DNA of 64,000 bases from Vibrio sinensis (GTDB lineage Bacteria; Pseudomonadota; Gammaproteobacteria; Enterobacterales; Vibrionaceae): positions 1-64,000 of the forward strand of contig NZ_QVMU01000005.1 of assembly GCF_003605645.1 (NCBI RefSeq). Direction: 5' to 3'. The position numbers were made by a program, and so were the translations under genes. Within the stretch, counting starts at the first letter, position 1, and each line of letters begins with the position of its first letter. The notes beneath the pieces were generated by a model. The model was not told the DNA's origin. It was given only the letters and a program-made list of their open reading frames with translations, and did not search any database. Below are positions 42,742 through 52,132 of the stretch, piece by piece.

Positions 42742-43683
42742 TTATTCATCTGCATAAATTTTTACACTGACATTCCCATCAAGATCGATACTCGCTCTAT
42801 ACATCCCCAAACTATTCATAGAAAAATGTATCTCACCTTTATCATTAATCGCGATTAAACCACCCTCACCACCAATGTTTTTTAACTCGCCATGAATCAC
42901 TGAATCACAAGCCACGTTAATCTCTTCATTTAAATAACGCATACGTGCTGCAACATCGCTTGCCACTGTATGTCGAATAAAAGCCTCACCCATTCCAGTC
43001 GTTGAAATTGCGACGTTATTATTTTCTGCGAATGTTCCCGCTCCAATCACGGCGGAATCCCCTACCCGCCCATATTTTTTATTCGTCACTCCTCCCGTAC
43101 TGGTGGCTGCAGCTAAGTTACCTGATTGATCCAGTGCCACCGAACCAACCGTGCCAAACTTCTTATCATCAGGATACGATGACTCTGAGAGAGCAAATAA
43201 CCCTTTCTCTTTCATTGACTGTAATTGTTCATAGCGGCGATCAGTAAAGAAATAGTCTTGTTCGGTATAGGTATGACCTTGTTCAAACGCAAACTCTTCC
43301 GCGCCATCACCGACTAGAAAAACATGCTGACTATGTTTCAATACATCTCGAGCGAGTGTAATTGGGTTCTTGATATGGCGAACACCCGCGATAGCTCCGA
43401 CTTGCTTCTGATCGCCAAACATAACTGACGCGTCCATTTCGACCATCTCTTTATGAGTTAACACCGAACCGCATCCAGCGTTAAAGTGAGGTGAATTTTC
43501 AAGATGGGTGACGGCAACAACGACAGCTTCTAATGCATCCCCACCTTGCTTTAACACTTGATAGCCAGCACAGACAGCCGTTTCAAGCGCCGAAACGATT
43601 TGTTGATGATGAGTCTCAGTCATTTGACTCGATAATATAGTTCCAGCTCCACCATGTATGGCAATAGCAAAAGGCTTAGTCAT
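42742..43683 (-). CDS. isoaspartyl peptidase / type 2 L-asparaginase (Ntn hydrolase)
   Basis: A 313-aa precursor of the N-terminal-nucleophile amidohydrolase family (IaaA-like). It cleaves itself before Thr178 in KFGTVGSVALDQ; the freed Thr is the nucleophile for isoaspartyl dipeptides or asparagine. Flanking motifs are IHGGAGT at the N-terminus, NAGCGSVLT (68-76) and ATSTGG. No signal peptide, so it is cytoplasmic. It stands alone between slyD and purA. Confidence 0.9.
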   Translation of the reverse strand: MTKPFAIAIHGGAGTILSSQMTETHHQQIVSALETAVCAGYQVLKQGGDALEAVVVAVTHLENSPHFNAGCGSVLTHKEMVEMDASVMFGDQKQVGAIAGVRHIKNPITLARDVLKHSQHVFLVGDGAEEFAFEQGHTYTEQDYFFTDRRYEQLQSMKEKGLFALSESSYPDDKKFGTVGSVALDQSGNLAAATSTGGVTNKKYGRVGDSAVIGAGTFAENNNVAISTTGMGEAFIRHTVASDVAARMRYLNEEINVACDSVIHGELKNIGGEGGLIAINDKGEIHFSMNSLGMYRASIDLDGNVSVKIYADE

Positions 43684-43751
43684 TTGTCTCTCCGGAAATA
43701 GTGTCGCCTTGATACGGTTTAGGGGCGATCTCGTTTGAATAGCAGGTACAA

Positions 43752-43786
43752 AAAAGGCGTTGAGTGTCTACCATTCAACGCCTTCT
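43752..43786 (-). terminator. slyD terminator
   Basis: Minus-strand 10-bp stem AAGGCGTTGA / TCAACGCCTT with an 11-nt loop, ending in a T-run, 52 bp past the slyD stop. Confidence 0.85.
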
Positions 43787-43838
43787 TTATATCGATACAC
43801 TGCTCATCTAGACAAGAGCAGCGTTCGTGCAGTCTCGA

Positions 43839-44417
43839 TTAGTGAGAACCACAACCGCCGCCACCGCAGCATTCGTGATCATCGCCTTTCTCTTCGCCAC
43901 CACAACAGCCACCTTCGTGGTCATGGTCGTGATCGTGGCCACCGCAACAGCCGCCACCTTGGTGGATGTGGCCATGTGCAATTTCTTCTTCAGTTGCTTC
44001 ACGTACAGCGACAACTTCAACAACGAAAGTTAGAGTTTGACCAGCAAGCATGTGGTTACCATCAACAACAACTTCGTCGCCGTCAACTTCAGTAATTTCT
44101 ACTGGGATTTGACCTTGGTCTGTATCCGCTAGGAAACGCATACCGACTTCAATTTGATCAACACCTTGGAATACGTTAGCAGGAACACGTTGAACAAGTT
44201 CATCGTTGTGTTCGCCGTATGCATCTTCAGGAGCAACAGTTACTTCGAACTTGTCGCCAGCGACTTTACCTTCTAGCGCATTTTCAAGGCCAGTGATTAG
44301 GTTGTTGTTACCGTGTAGGTAATCTAGTGGAGCGTCTGCTGTTGATTGATCAACAACTGCATCTTCAACTTTTAGTTGGTACGCTAGGCTTACGACTACG
44401 TTCTTTTCAATTTTCAT
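43839..44417 (-). CDS. slyD: FKBP-type isomerase / nickel metallochaperone SlyD
   Basis: A 192-aa prolyl isomerase and chaperone. The FKBP domain (about 1-70 and 130-145) is interrupted by the insert-in-flap chaperone domain (about 75-130). The C-terminal 45 residues are extremely His/Cys/Gly rich (HGHIHQGGGCCGGHDHDHDH, further CC pairs, ending GCGSH) and bind Ni2+ and Zn2+ for hydrogenase maturation in E. coli. More cysteine is packed here than in a simple His tail. yheV is next upstream, as in E. coli. Confidence 0.95.
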   Translation of the reverse strand: MKIEKNVVVSLAYQLKVEDAVVDQSTADAPLDYLHGNNNLITGLENALEGKVAGDKFEVTVAPEDAYGEHNDELVQRVPANVFQGVDQIEVGMRFLADTDQGQIPVEITEVDGDEVVVDGNHMLAGQTLTFVVEVVAVREATEEEIAHGHIHQGGGCCGGHDHDHDHEGGCCGGEEKGDDHECCGGGGCGSH

Positions 44418-44504
44418 AATTGCTCCAAGGCGATTAGTTCCCCATATCGACGGGGGAATAAAACAATAACCTTGGTATTATGGGGATGAATTCAAGAAAC
44501 TCAA

Positions 44505-44699
44505 TCAATCTGGTTTAAAAATGCCGATCATTTGTTCGCTCTCATGTTCTGTCTTTTCGACTCCCTGGGGCGTTCGTTGATCTTGGTGATTACAATCAAC
44601 ACACTCAACCAACTCAATATTGTTCTCAATCCACCAACGTAATGTGTCCTGCTTTTGACATGCTGGGCACTGAGCTCCTGCTATAAATCTTTTTTTCAT
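44505..44699 (-). CDS. yheV: YheV-family zinc-ribbon protein
   Basis: A 64-aa protein with two CxxC pairs (AQCPACQK and VECVDCNH), a zinc-ribbon pattern, and the WWIENN core typical of YheV (DUF2387). Function unknown. It lies between kefB and slyD, the conserved order kefG-kefB-yheV-slyD. Confidence 0.88.
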   Translation of the reverse strand: MKKRFIAGAQCPACQKQDTLRWWIENNIELVECVDCNHQDQRTPQGVEKTEHESEQMIGIFKPD

Positions 44700-44738
44700 G
44701 TTCGTCTCACTAGGTACCCTAACTTGAGTTAGGTAAAG

Positions 44739-46535
44739 CTAATCCCAATATTTTTTCGATTGTTTGTCGTCTTCAATCTCACGATCAAAAATCTCTTCCA
44801 ACTCTTTACGTGCTTCTTTCGCTCGCAGTGCCAATTGCTTATCTTCATTATGCTGAGGCAATAATTCTTTCAACATAGCATTATCTATCTTACGAAAATG
44901 CGCTTCGGCTCGCTTTGCTTGATAAGGGTGCATTCCTAACTCCACCAGCGTCTGTCGACCTAAGTCGAGAGCTCCCAAAAACGTCTCGCGTGAATAGTTG
45001 TCTACACCATGGCTAAGTAATTGATAAGCTTCCACTCGACTTCGTGCCCTTGCGAGAAGCTTCAACTGTGGGAAATGTTGCTTACACAGATCTACAATAC
45101 ACATCACCTCATCCGGCGAATCTGTACAGATGACGAGAGCTTCTGCTTTATCCGCTCCAGCTGCACGCAATAAATCGAGTTGGGTAGCATCACCATAAAA
45201 GACTTTGTAGCCATACTTCCTTAGTAGTTTTATTTGGCTAGCATCGCTTTCTAATACCGTGAGTTTTATTTTATTGGCGTACATCAAACGGCCAACAATC
45301 TGACCAAAACGTCCAAAGCCTGCAATAATGACCCTTGGCTCTTTATCAATGACGTCCATCTCAAGATTTTGCTCATCGTCATCATTGAGGTCTTTAGCAT
45401 ACCAACGTTTCTGTAGCATAAGGATTAAAGGTGTTGTCACCATAGATAAGCTGACAACAACCAAAAGAAATGAGGTTTGTTCCGGAGTTAATAACCCTTG
45501 TGCGGAGGCTGCAGTAAAAATAACAAACGCAAACTCCCCCCCTTGGCTTAGTATCGCCGCCATTTTACTACGAGCCTTAGCACGGCTTCCGGAAACACGA
45601 GCTAGAAAATAGAGAATGAGTCCTTTGATGCTAATTAATACCATGACGTAAAATAGAATTTTAACTGGGTGGAGCGCCAGCAAGCCTAAGTTGACGGCCA
45701 TGCCTACTGCGATAAAAAACAGCCCCAGCAGCAATCCTTTAAAAGGTTCAATGGCAATTTCTAATTCATGACGGTATTCACTTTCAGCTAATAACACCCC
45801 GGCCAAGAAAGCACCCAATGCCATAGAAAGTCCGAGCTGTTTCATGATCAAAGCGATACCAATCACCAACAGCAAAGCTGCTACGGTAAATAATTCACGA
45901 ACACCACTTGTCACTACATAGCGAAATAACGGACGCAACAGAAAGTGCCCGCCAACCAGCAGGCCTGCAACCCCCCCGATCATCCAAAGAGCATCTAACC
46001 AATTACCGCTTGTATTTCCGGCTAATATAGGCAGAACAGCTAACATCGGAATCACAGCAATATCTTGAAATAACAACACAGCAAAGCCAGATTCACCCGC
46101 TTCACTACCAGCTAATCCCTGTTCTTCTATTACTTTAAGTGCTATTGCCGTAGAAGAGAGAGCCAAGCCCATACCTATCACTAGACTGGTTTGCCAAGTT
46201 AAACCAGAAAAATGAGCGATCCCAGCTAACGTTACAGTGGTGAGTATGACTTGCGCTCCCCCTAAGCCAAGGATTGGGCCTTTCATTTGTAGCAATTTAC
46301 TAGGGTTCAGCTCTAAACCAATCAAGAACAACAGCAAGACCACACCAAATTCAGCAAAGTGCAAAATGGCTTCAACATCACTGATTAGCCCCAACCCCCA
46401 TGGACCAATCGCAACACCCGCAAGTAAGTAGCCTAAAACCGAACCCAGTCCAAGTCGTTGAGCTAGTGGTACCGCAATAACAGCGGCAGCAAGAAAAATG
46501 GCACTGCTTTGTAAGAAATCATTTTCTAAAGCCAT
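44739..46535 (-). CDS. kefB: glutathione-regulated K+/H+ antiporter KefB
   Basis: A 598-aa CPA2-family efflux system that protects against electrophiles. About 12 membrane helices (1-380) include the conserved GVVLLLFLIGLEL and GAFLAGVLLAESEY segments. The RCK-N nucleotide-binding domain follows (from about 398, RVIIAGFGRFGQIVGRLM), which binds glutathione adducts in the family. Its ATG overlaps the kefG stop as TAATG. Other CPA2 antiporters (KefC) are similar, but the kefG partner favours KefB. Confidence 0.93.
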   Translation of the reverse strand: MALENDFLQSSAIFLAAAVIAVPLAQRLGLGSVLGYLLAGVAIGPWGLGLISDVEAILHFAEFGVVLLLFLIGLELNPSKLLQMKGPILGLGGAQVILTTVTLAGIAHFSGLTWQTSLVIGMGLALSSTAIALKVIEEQGLAGSEAGESGFAVLLFQDIAVIPMLAVLPILAGNTSGNWLDALWMIGGVAGLLVGGHFLLRPLFRYVVTSGVRELFTVAALLLVIGIALIMKQLGLSMALGAFLAGVLLAESEYRHELEIAIEPFKGLLLGLFFIAVGMAVNLGLLALHPVKILFYVMVLISIKGLILYFLARVSGSRAKARSKMAAILSQGGEFAFVIFTAASAQGLLTPEQTSFLLVVVSLSMVTTPLILMLQKRWYAKDLNDDDEQNLEMDVIDKEPRVIIAGFGRFGQIVGRLMYANKIKLTVLESDASQIKLLRKYGYKVFYGDATQLDLLRAAGADKAEALVICTDSPDEVMCIVDLCKQHFPQLKLLARARSRVEAYQLLSHGVDNYSRETFLGALDLGRQTLVELGMHPYQAKRAEAHFRKIDNAMLKELLPQHNEDKQLALRAKEARKELEEIFDREIEDDKQSKKYWD

Positions 46536-47110
46536 TAGCTAACCTCCATACTGGCAAGAGGATTCATTAACCACTGATAATATTGATGGGCATGTTGATG
46601 ACGCTCACTATCCGACACATTACGCGCCCAATACAGCACCAAAGGATCAAACCAGCTCATTCGGCAAAGTGCCGCCGTTAGTTCGAAAGGTTGCAAGATT
46701 TGATCAAGAGGATATTTATTATAACCCTCAGACCCAAAAGCATCCCTATTGCCGCCAGTTGTAATCACACTGCGCCATACCTTGCCTTGCAACGCATTAC
46801 CATCACCAAATGCAAATCCTTTCCCTAGAACTCGATCCAACCACTCTTTTAGTAATGCAGGACAGGAGTACATATAAAGTGGGTGCTGAAAAACAATCAC
46901 ATCATGCTTTAGTAGACGTTGACGCTCGGCATTTACATCGATAAAAAAATCTGGGTAGTGGGCATAAAGATCATGCACCGTGACATGCTCTAGTGATTCG
47001 ATCTTATTGATCAAGGTTTGATTCGCGACCGAACTTTGAGATTCTGGGTGGGCATAAATAACCAACACTTGGGGTTTAGTCGAGGCAAACATCGTCATCC
47101 GTGAGCTCAT
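46535..47110 (-). CDS. kefG: KefB ancillary flavodoxin-like oxidoreductase
   Basis: A 191-aa NAD(P)H quinone reductase-like protein required for full KefB activity in E. coli. Flavodoxin-fold motifs: [19 protein letters not shown] near the N-terminus, [20 protein letters not shown] (about 74-93) and the TTGG nucleotide loop. An internal ATG five codons in is an alternative start. Overlaps kefB by one base, so they are co-translated. Confidence 0.9.
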   Translation of the reverse strand: MSSRMTMFASTKPQVLVIYAHPESQSSVANQTLINKIESLEHVTVHDLYAHYPDFFIDVNAERQRLLKHDVIVFQHPLYMYSCPALLKEWLDRVLGKGFAFGDGNALQGKVWRSVITTGGNRDAFGSEGYNKYPLDQILQPFELTAALCRMSWFDPLVLYWARNVSDSERHQHAHQYYQWLMNPLASMEVS

Positions 47111-47240
47111 TCCTTTGGGTTCTAAAAAGTAAAAAAATGCTGTTTGTTTTTCGTTATCAGTTTGTTATACGCACTTGAGAAGCATAACACAATAACCCTC
47201 AATCGAGTGGAATCTCCTTTAACCGATGACAGAAATAGAC

Positions 47241-47283
47241 ATACCCATGACTCGTAACGAGCTTCTTACGAGAAGTTGGGTAT
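47241..47283. repeat. nested palindrome in the kefG-yheS divergent promoter region
   Basis: Outer arms ATACCCA / TGGGTAT and inner arms CTCGTAA / TTACGAG, 7 bp each and perfect, form a nested cruciform of 43 bp. The right end runs into TATAAT (47281-47286), a candidate -10 for yheS, whose start is 48 bp on. The outer ends resemble those of the 17113-17183 element. Confidence 0.5.
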
Positions 47284-47333
47284 AATATCGCCTCACCCAT
47301 TTGATGTGTCACCACCACTAAAATACTGAAACT

Positions 47334-49253
47334 ATGATTACCTTTTCTGATATCCAACTACTGCGCGGCGGCAAACCGCTTTTAGAGCAAACCTCAGCCA
47401 CTATCCATCCGGGCGACAAAGTCGGTTTGGTCGGAAAAAATGGCTGCGGTAAATCCACGTTATTCGCTTTGATTAAGGATGAACTCTCCATCGATGCTGG
47501 TAACTTTAGCAAGCCAGCACACTGGGAACTCGCTTGGGTAGCTCAAGAAACTCCAGCACTGGATCGTAGCGCAATCGAATATGTTATTGATGGTGACCGT
47601 GAATACCGCGATTTAGAACGCCGTCTAGTCGAAGCTGAAAATGCCGACAATGGCAATTTGGTTGCCGAATTACATGGCAAAATTGAAACTATCGGTGGTT
47701 ATAGTATTCGCGCCCGTACCGCAGAACTACTTGATGGCTTAGGTTTTTCCCAAGAACAGATGAGTTGGAGCCTGACACAGTTTTCAGGTGGTTGGCGTAT
47801 GCGTCTTAACTTAGCTCAAGCCTTATTATGTCGCTCTGATCTATTGCTACTCGATGAACCAACGAACCACTTAGATTTAGATGCGGTTATGTGGCTTGAA
47901 CGTTGGCTGCAAAACTACCCTGGTACGTTAGTTCTAATCTCTCACGACCGTGATTTCCTAGATCCAATTATTGGACGTATCATTCACGTTGAGAACCAGC
48001 AGTTAAATGAATACACCGGCAACTACTCTTCATTTGAAACACAACGCGCTCAAAAGTTAATTCTGCAACAAGCAATGTACCAGAAGCAGCAAAAGCACAT
48101 GGCACATATGCAGAGCTATATTGACCGTTTCCGTTATAAAGCATCAAAAGCACGCCAGGCCCAAAGCCGTATTAAGGCACTTGAAAAAATGGAACAGGTA
48201 CTACCTGCTCAATTTGATAACCCATTTAGCTTTGAGTTCCGTGAACCTGATGCACTACCAAATCCGATCATGATGATGGATGAAGTATCTGCAGGCTATG
48301 GTGATAATCTGATCCTAGAGAAGATTCGCCTTAATCTTGTTCCTGGCAGTCGTATTGGTTTGCTTGGTCGTAACGGCGCGGGTAAATCAACGCTAATCAA
48401 ATTACTCTCTGGAGAATTAACACCGCAAAGCGGCGAGTTGACTTATTCACAGGGCGTAAAAATTGGTTACTTTGCTCAGCATCAACTCGAAACATTGCAC
48501 CCGGAAGAAACACCACTGCAGCATATGATGCAGATTGCGCCTAAGCACACAGAACAACAATTGCGTGATTATTTGGGTAGCTTTGGTTTTCAAGGGGATA
48601 AAGCCCTAGAAAAAGTGGCGCCATTCTCTGGTGGTGAAAAAGCTCGCCTCGTATTAGCACTCGTTGTATGGCAAAAACCTAACTTGCTATTACTCGATGA
48701 ACCAACCAACCACTTGGATTTAGACATGCGCCAAGCCCTGACGTTTGCACTGCAAACATTTGAGGGTGCGATGGTCATTGTCTCGCACGACCGCTACTTA
48801 CTCCGAGCCACCACAGATGATCTTTACCTTGTACATGATCGCCAAGTTGCGCCTTTCGATGGTGATCTCAGTGACTACTACAAGTGGTTAACTGATCAGC
48901 AAAAAGCTGAACGTCGTGAAGCTCAAGCAGATCAACCAGAAAAAAATAGTGCCAATAGCGCCGCGGCCAAAAAAGAACAAAAACGCAGAGATGCGGAGTT
49001 TAGAAAACAAACTGCACCAATTCGAAAAGAGATCACACGCCTCGAAAACCAGATGGACAAAATCAGCCAAGCACTGAGCGAAGCAGAAGAGCAATTGTCA
49101 GATATATCACTGTATGAGGCGGAAAATAAGGCTAAACTTACTCAAGTCCTAGCTTCTCAAGCCACGAATAAGACAGCACTGGAAGAAGTCGAGCTTGAAT
49201 GGATGGGGCATCAAGAAACTCTTGAAGAAATGGAAATGGAGTTTAACCAATAA
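47334..49253 (+). CDS. yheS: ABC-F ATPase YheS
   Basis: A 639-aa soluble protein with two ABC cassettes and no membrane part, of the ABC-F group that acts on ribosomes. First cassette: Walker A GKNGCGKST (35-43), signature FSGGWRMRL, Walker B LLLLDEPTNHLDL. Second: GRNGAGKST, FSGGEKARLVLAL, LLLLDEPTNHLDL. The linker (about 235-310) is the P-site tRNA-interacting motif. A charged coiled-coil tail (about 530-639) follows. Its stop overlaps the next start. Confidence 0.95.
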   Translation: MITFSDIQLLRGGKPLLEQTSATIHPGDKVGLVGKNGCGKSTLFALIKDELSIDAGNFSKPAHWELAWVAQETPALDRSAIEYVIDGDREYRDLERRLVEAENADNGNLVAELHGKIETIGGYSIRARTAELLDGLGFSQEQMSWSLTQFSGGWRMRLNLAQALLCRSDLLLLDEPTNHLDLDAVMWLERWLQNYPGTLVLISHDRDFLDPIIGRIIHVENQQLNEYTGNYSSFETQRAQKLILQQAMYQKQQKHMAHMQSYIDRFRYKASKARQAQSRIKALEKMEQVLPAQFDNPFSFEFREPDALPNPIMMMDEVSAGYGDNLILEKIRLNLVPGSRIGLLGRNGAGKSTLIKLLSGELTPQSGELTYSQGVKIGYFAQHQLETLHPEETPLQHMMQIAPKHTEQQLRDYLGSFGFQGDKALEKVAPFSGGEKARLVLALVVWQKPNLLLLDEPTNHLDLDMRQALTFALQTFEGAMVIVSHDRYLLRATTDDLYLVHDRQVAPFDGDLSDYYKWLTDQQKAERREAQADQPEKNSANSAAAKKEQKRRDAEFRKQTAPIRKEITRLENQMDKISQALSEAEEQLSDISLYEAENKAKLTQVLASQATNKTALEEVELEWMGHQETLEEMEMEFNQ

Positions 49254-49732
49254 TGACCAAACAGCACGCCTCACTTTTACTCACCACTGCACAATTATGG
49301 CAATTTAGTCTTAATTACTATGGTATTAGAGAAGTAAAAACGGCGTGCTTAAATTTGCAAAACCAGTTCAATGGTAACGTCAATTTATTGCTGCTTTTAG
49401 TATGGCTCGATCAACATCAATTAACTATTCAAGCAGAAGATTGGGTAAGTATAGAAAACACATTAGATCATTCGGAAAGCCTATTACTGCCTTACCGAGA
49501 GCTAAGAAGAAAACTCAAGAATCACGTATCAGAACCGCTTTATCGAGAAGCCTTAGAATTTGAACTGCAATTAGAACAACGACAACAATCCGATCTTGTT
49601 GAGCACATCAACACACTCACGTTATACCGCGCCACTGAAAAGCCCCTCACGCAACAGTACTGCCTTAAATTAGGCTGTGAACATCTATTTACCTCGTTTG
49701 AAACGAGTGCTGAACAACTAAAAATGAAGTAG
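49253..49732 (+). CDS. TIGR02444-family protein
   Basis: A 159-aa, mostly helical, cytoplasmic protein. The N-terminal LWQFSLNYYGIREVKTACLNLQ and NGNVNLLLLLVWLDQ are typical of TIGR02444, a gamma-proteobacterial family of unknown function. It overlaps yheS by one base and precedes yheT by 5 bp, so it belongs to the yheS-yheT-yheU unit. Confidence 0.85.
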   Translation: MTKQHASLLLTTAQLWQFSLNYYGIREVKTACLNLQNQFNGNVNLLLLLVWLDQHQLTIQAEDWVSIENTLDHSESLLLPYRELRRKLKNHVSEPLYREALEFELQLEQRQQSDLVEHINTLTLYRATEKPLTQQYCLKLGCEHLFTSFETSAEQLKMK

Positions 49733-49737
49733 ACATC

Positions 49738-50730
49738 ATGACCCAATTCGTTGCTGCAACCGGACTGAATAACCCTCATTTGCAAACACTAACGCCTCGA
49801 CTCATTCGTAAAAAAGCGCTATTCACTCCTGTGTGGCAGACACTCAACACGCATGATGGTGATTTTCTTGATCTCGCTTGGTCAGAAGATTGGCAAACAG
49901 AGCAAGCAAATGACAAACCCATCTTTGTCTTATTCCATGGTTTGGAGGGTAGCTTTTATAGTCCGTATGCGAATGGTTTGATGAACGCCTTTGCTCAATC
50001 TGGGTGGTTATCCGTTATGATGCATTTTCGCGGCTGTAGCGGAAAACCCAATAAACTCGCTCGAGCCTATCATTCAGGCGAAATTGAAGATGCTCGACTA
50101 TTCTTATCGCATCTCGATACGTTATTCCCAAACCAACCTAAAGTTGCCGTGGGGATTTCACTCGGCGGTAACATGCTCGCGAATTACTTAGCAACATATG
50201 CAGATGACCCTTTGCTTACCGCAGCCACCTTGGTTTCCGCTCCGTTAGATTTAGCGGCTTGCTCTGAGCGAATAGAAAAAGGATTTTCAAAACTCTATAA
50301 AAGCTACTTATTGCGCTCATTAAAAAATAGCGCGTTACATAAGCACCACCTATTAGAGGGAAAACTCGGTCTTTCGCTCAATCACATAAAACAAGTCCGA
50401 CGCCTCTATGAGTTTGACGACTTAATTACAGCGCCACTGCATGGTTTTAGAGATGCTGAGGATTACTACCAACGCTGCTCTGGAATTCATCGTCTCAATG
50501 AAATTCGTCTGCCGACGCAGATCATTCATGCCAAAGATGATCCGTTTATGACTGATGCCGTGATCCCAAAGTTTATCTTGCCAGATAACATTGATTACCG
50601 ATTATTTGATCAAGGTGGTCATGTCGGTTTCCTATCAGGCCATGCTCTAAAACCGCGTTTTTGGTTAGAAGAAGCCTTACCTGCCTACTATGAAAGTATC
50701 GCTAAATACTATCTTCAAACTGTCTCTTGA
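49738..50730 (+). CDS. yheT: alpha/beta hydrolase YheT
   Basis: A 330-aa esterase-like protein of the UPF0017/ABHD1-3 group. Oxyanion segment VLFHGLEGSFYSPY (about 61-74), nucleophile elbow GISLGGNML with the catalytic Ser, an acid in HAKDDPF, and a His in QGGHVGFL. The physiological substrate is unknown. Conserved neighbour of yheS and yheU. Confidence 0.93.
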   Translation: MTQFVAATGLNNPHLQTLTPRLIRKKALFTPVWQTLNTHDGDFLDLAWSEDWQTEQANDKPIFVLFHGLEGSFYSPYANGLMNAFAQSGWLSVMMHFRGCSGKPNKLARAYHSGEIEDARLFLSHLDTLFPNQPKVAVGISLGGNMLANYLATYADDPLLTAATLVSAPLDLAACSERIEKGFSKLYKSYLLRSLKNSALHKHHLLEGKLGLSLNHIKQVRRLYEFDDLITAPLHGFRDAEDYYQRCSGIHRLNEIRLPTQIIHAKDDPFMTDAVIPKFILPDNIDYRLFDQGGHVGFLSGHALKPRFWLEEALPAYYESIAKYYLQTVS

Positions 50731-50783
50731 TGACAATTACAGTAGAATACCGCTATTCAAAATCATAAAAAAACGAGGTATTT

Positions 50784-50996
50784 ATGATTATCCCTTGGCA
50801 AGACATTGCACCAGACACGCTAGATAACCTTATTCGCGAATTTGTGTTACGTGAAGGTACTGATTACGGTTCAGTAGAGGTTTCATTGCAAGATAAAGTC
50901 GATCAGGTGAAACATAAGCTAGCATCGGGGGAAGCCACCGTTGTCTACTCTGAGCTTCATGAAACCGTCGATATTCAACTCAAACGTCAGTTCTAG
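50784..50996 (+). CDS. yheU: YheU-family protein
   Basis: A 70-aa acidic protein, [20 protein letters not shown], with the conserved [17 protein letters not shown] segment. UPF0270 family, function unknown. CGAGGT lies 6-11 nt before the ATG. Between yheT and prkB as in E. coli. Confidence 0.92.
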   Translation: MIIPWQDIAPDTLDNLIREFVLREGTDYGSVEVSLQDKVDQVKHKLASGEATVVYSELHETVDIQLKRQF

Positions 50997-51083
50997 CACG
51001 TTCCCAAACAGCAAACGGTGATTATTTATACCAGCATGTTATATTGCTGTAGCCTAACCAACATCGTTAGGTTATGACCTGTA

Positions 51084-51102
51084 AGTTGTGAATAACACAA
51101 CT
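51084..51102. repeat. perfect inverted repeat in the yheU-prkB gap
   Basis: AGTTGTG-N5-CACAACT, a 19-bp perfect dyad. It follows another small dyad, CCTAAC-N7-GTTAGG (about 51053-51071). The 217-bp gap before prkB shows no clear -10/-35 pair. This could be a terminator-like hairpin without a T-tract or an operator. Confidence 0.35.
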
Positions 51103-51213
51103 CACTCAGCAATGAATCATGTTAGGTTTACCTAGTCATCGTCATTTGCCTGACACAGGCCATACCTATATCACTCGGCATTACAGGTAAGTAATCCTAA
51201 GACAAGGTTTGTC

Positions 51214-52083
51214 ATGTCAGCTAAACATCCAATTATCGCCGTGACTGGCTCGTCCGGAGCCGGAACGACCACCACCTCAGAAGCCTTTCGCAAAATGTTC
51301 AATATGATGAACATCAAGCCTGCATGGGTTGAGGGAGACAGTTTCCACCAATTTACTCGTCCTGAAATGGATGTGGAAATCCGTAAGGCGCGCGAACAAG
51401 GACGCCACATTAGTTACTTTGGCCCACAAGCCAACGATTTCACCGCCCTAGAAAGTTTTTTCAAAACATTCGGTCATGATGGAACCGGGAAAATCCGCCG
51501 TTACTTACATACTTTTGATGAAGCGGTTCCGTACAACCAAATGCCCGGCACCTTTACTCCGTGGCAAGAATTGCCTGCCGATAGTGATGTTCTGTTTTAC
51601 GAGGGTTTACACGGAGGTGTCGTTGATGGCGATGTGAATGTCGCACGACATGTCGATTTTCTGATTGGAATGGTACCGATTGTAAACTTAGAGTGGATTC
51701 AGAAATTTGTTCGTGATACCCGCGATCGTGGCCACTCTCGAGAAGCCGTAATGGATTCGATTGTTCGCTCAATGGATGATTATTTAAATTACATTACCCC
51801 TCAGTTTTCTCGTACTCATATCAACTTTCAGCGCGTTCCTACCGTCGATACTTCAAACCCGCTCAATGCGAAAGGTATCCCCAGTCTCGATGAGAGCTTC
51901 GTAGTTATTCGATTAAGAGGCATCAAAAACGTCGATTTCCCTTATTTGCTGGCGATGATTGATGGCTCATTTATGTCGCGTCATAATACGATTGTCGTAC
52001 CCGGGGGAAAAATGAGTTTCGCTATGGAACTGATCGTTCGACCGATACTTCAACAGTTGATTGAAACTGGAAAAATTGGTTAG
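51214..52083 (+). CDS. prkB: phosphoribulokinase-like protein PrkB
   Basis: A 289-aa P-loop kinase, homologous to the class I phosphoribulokinases of Calvin-cycle bacteria. Walker A is GSSGAGTTTT (12-21); EGDSFHQFTRPEMD and FYEGLHGGV follow. No Rubisco or other Calvin-cycle gene is nearby, so the true substrate is uncertain, as for E. coli PrkB. Standard position upstream of crp. Confidence 0.9.
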   Translation: MSAKHPIIAVTGSSGAGTTTTSEAFRKMFNMMNIKPAWVEGDSFHQFTRPEMDVEIRKAREQGRHISYFGPQANDFTALESFFKTFGHDGTGKIRRYLHTFDEAVPYNQMPGTFTPWQELPADSDVLFYEGLHGGVVDGDVNVARHVDFLIGMVPIVNLEWIQKFVRDTRDRGHSREAVMDSIVRSMDDYLNYITPQFSRTHINFQRVPTVDTSNPLNAKGIPSLDESFVVIRLRGIKNVDFPYLLAMIDGSFMSRHNTIVVPGGKMSFAMELIVRPILQQLIETGKIG

Positions 52084-52116
52084 TGGCTGCGCCTAAAACA
52101 CGATTACTTTTCATAC

Positions 52117-52132
52117 CGTGATCATGTGCACG
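52117..52132. promoter_or_regulatory. CRP-like site in the prkB-crp gap
   Basis: CGTGATCATGTGCACG matches the CRP dyad TGTGA-N6-TCACA at 8 of 10 half-site positions. It lies about 190 bp before crp. Autoregulation of crp by CRP is known in E. coli; this site is a candidate for the same. Confidence 0.45.

Noticed and set aside
43760..44095. Plus-strand 111-codon frame rich in His and Arg opposite slyD
   Set aside because: It is the reverse strand of the His/Cys/Gly-rich slyD tail; its repetitiveness is a by-product.
51214..52083. prkB as evidence of CO2 fixation
   Set aside because: PrkB is conserved upstream of crp in non-autotrophic enterics and vibrios, and no Rubisco or other Calvin-cycle gene is nearby.
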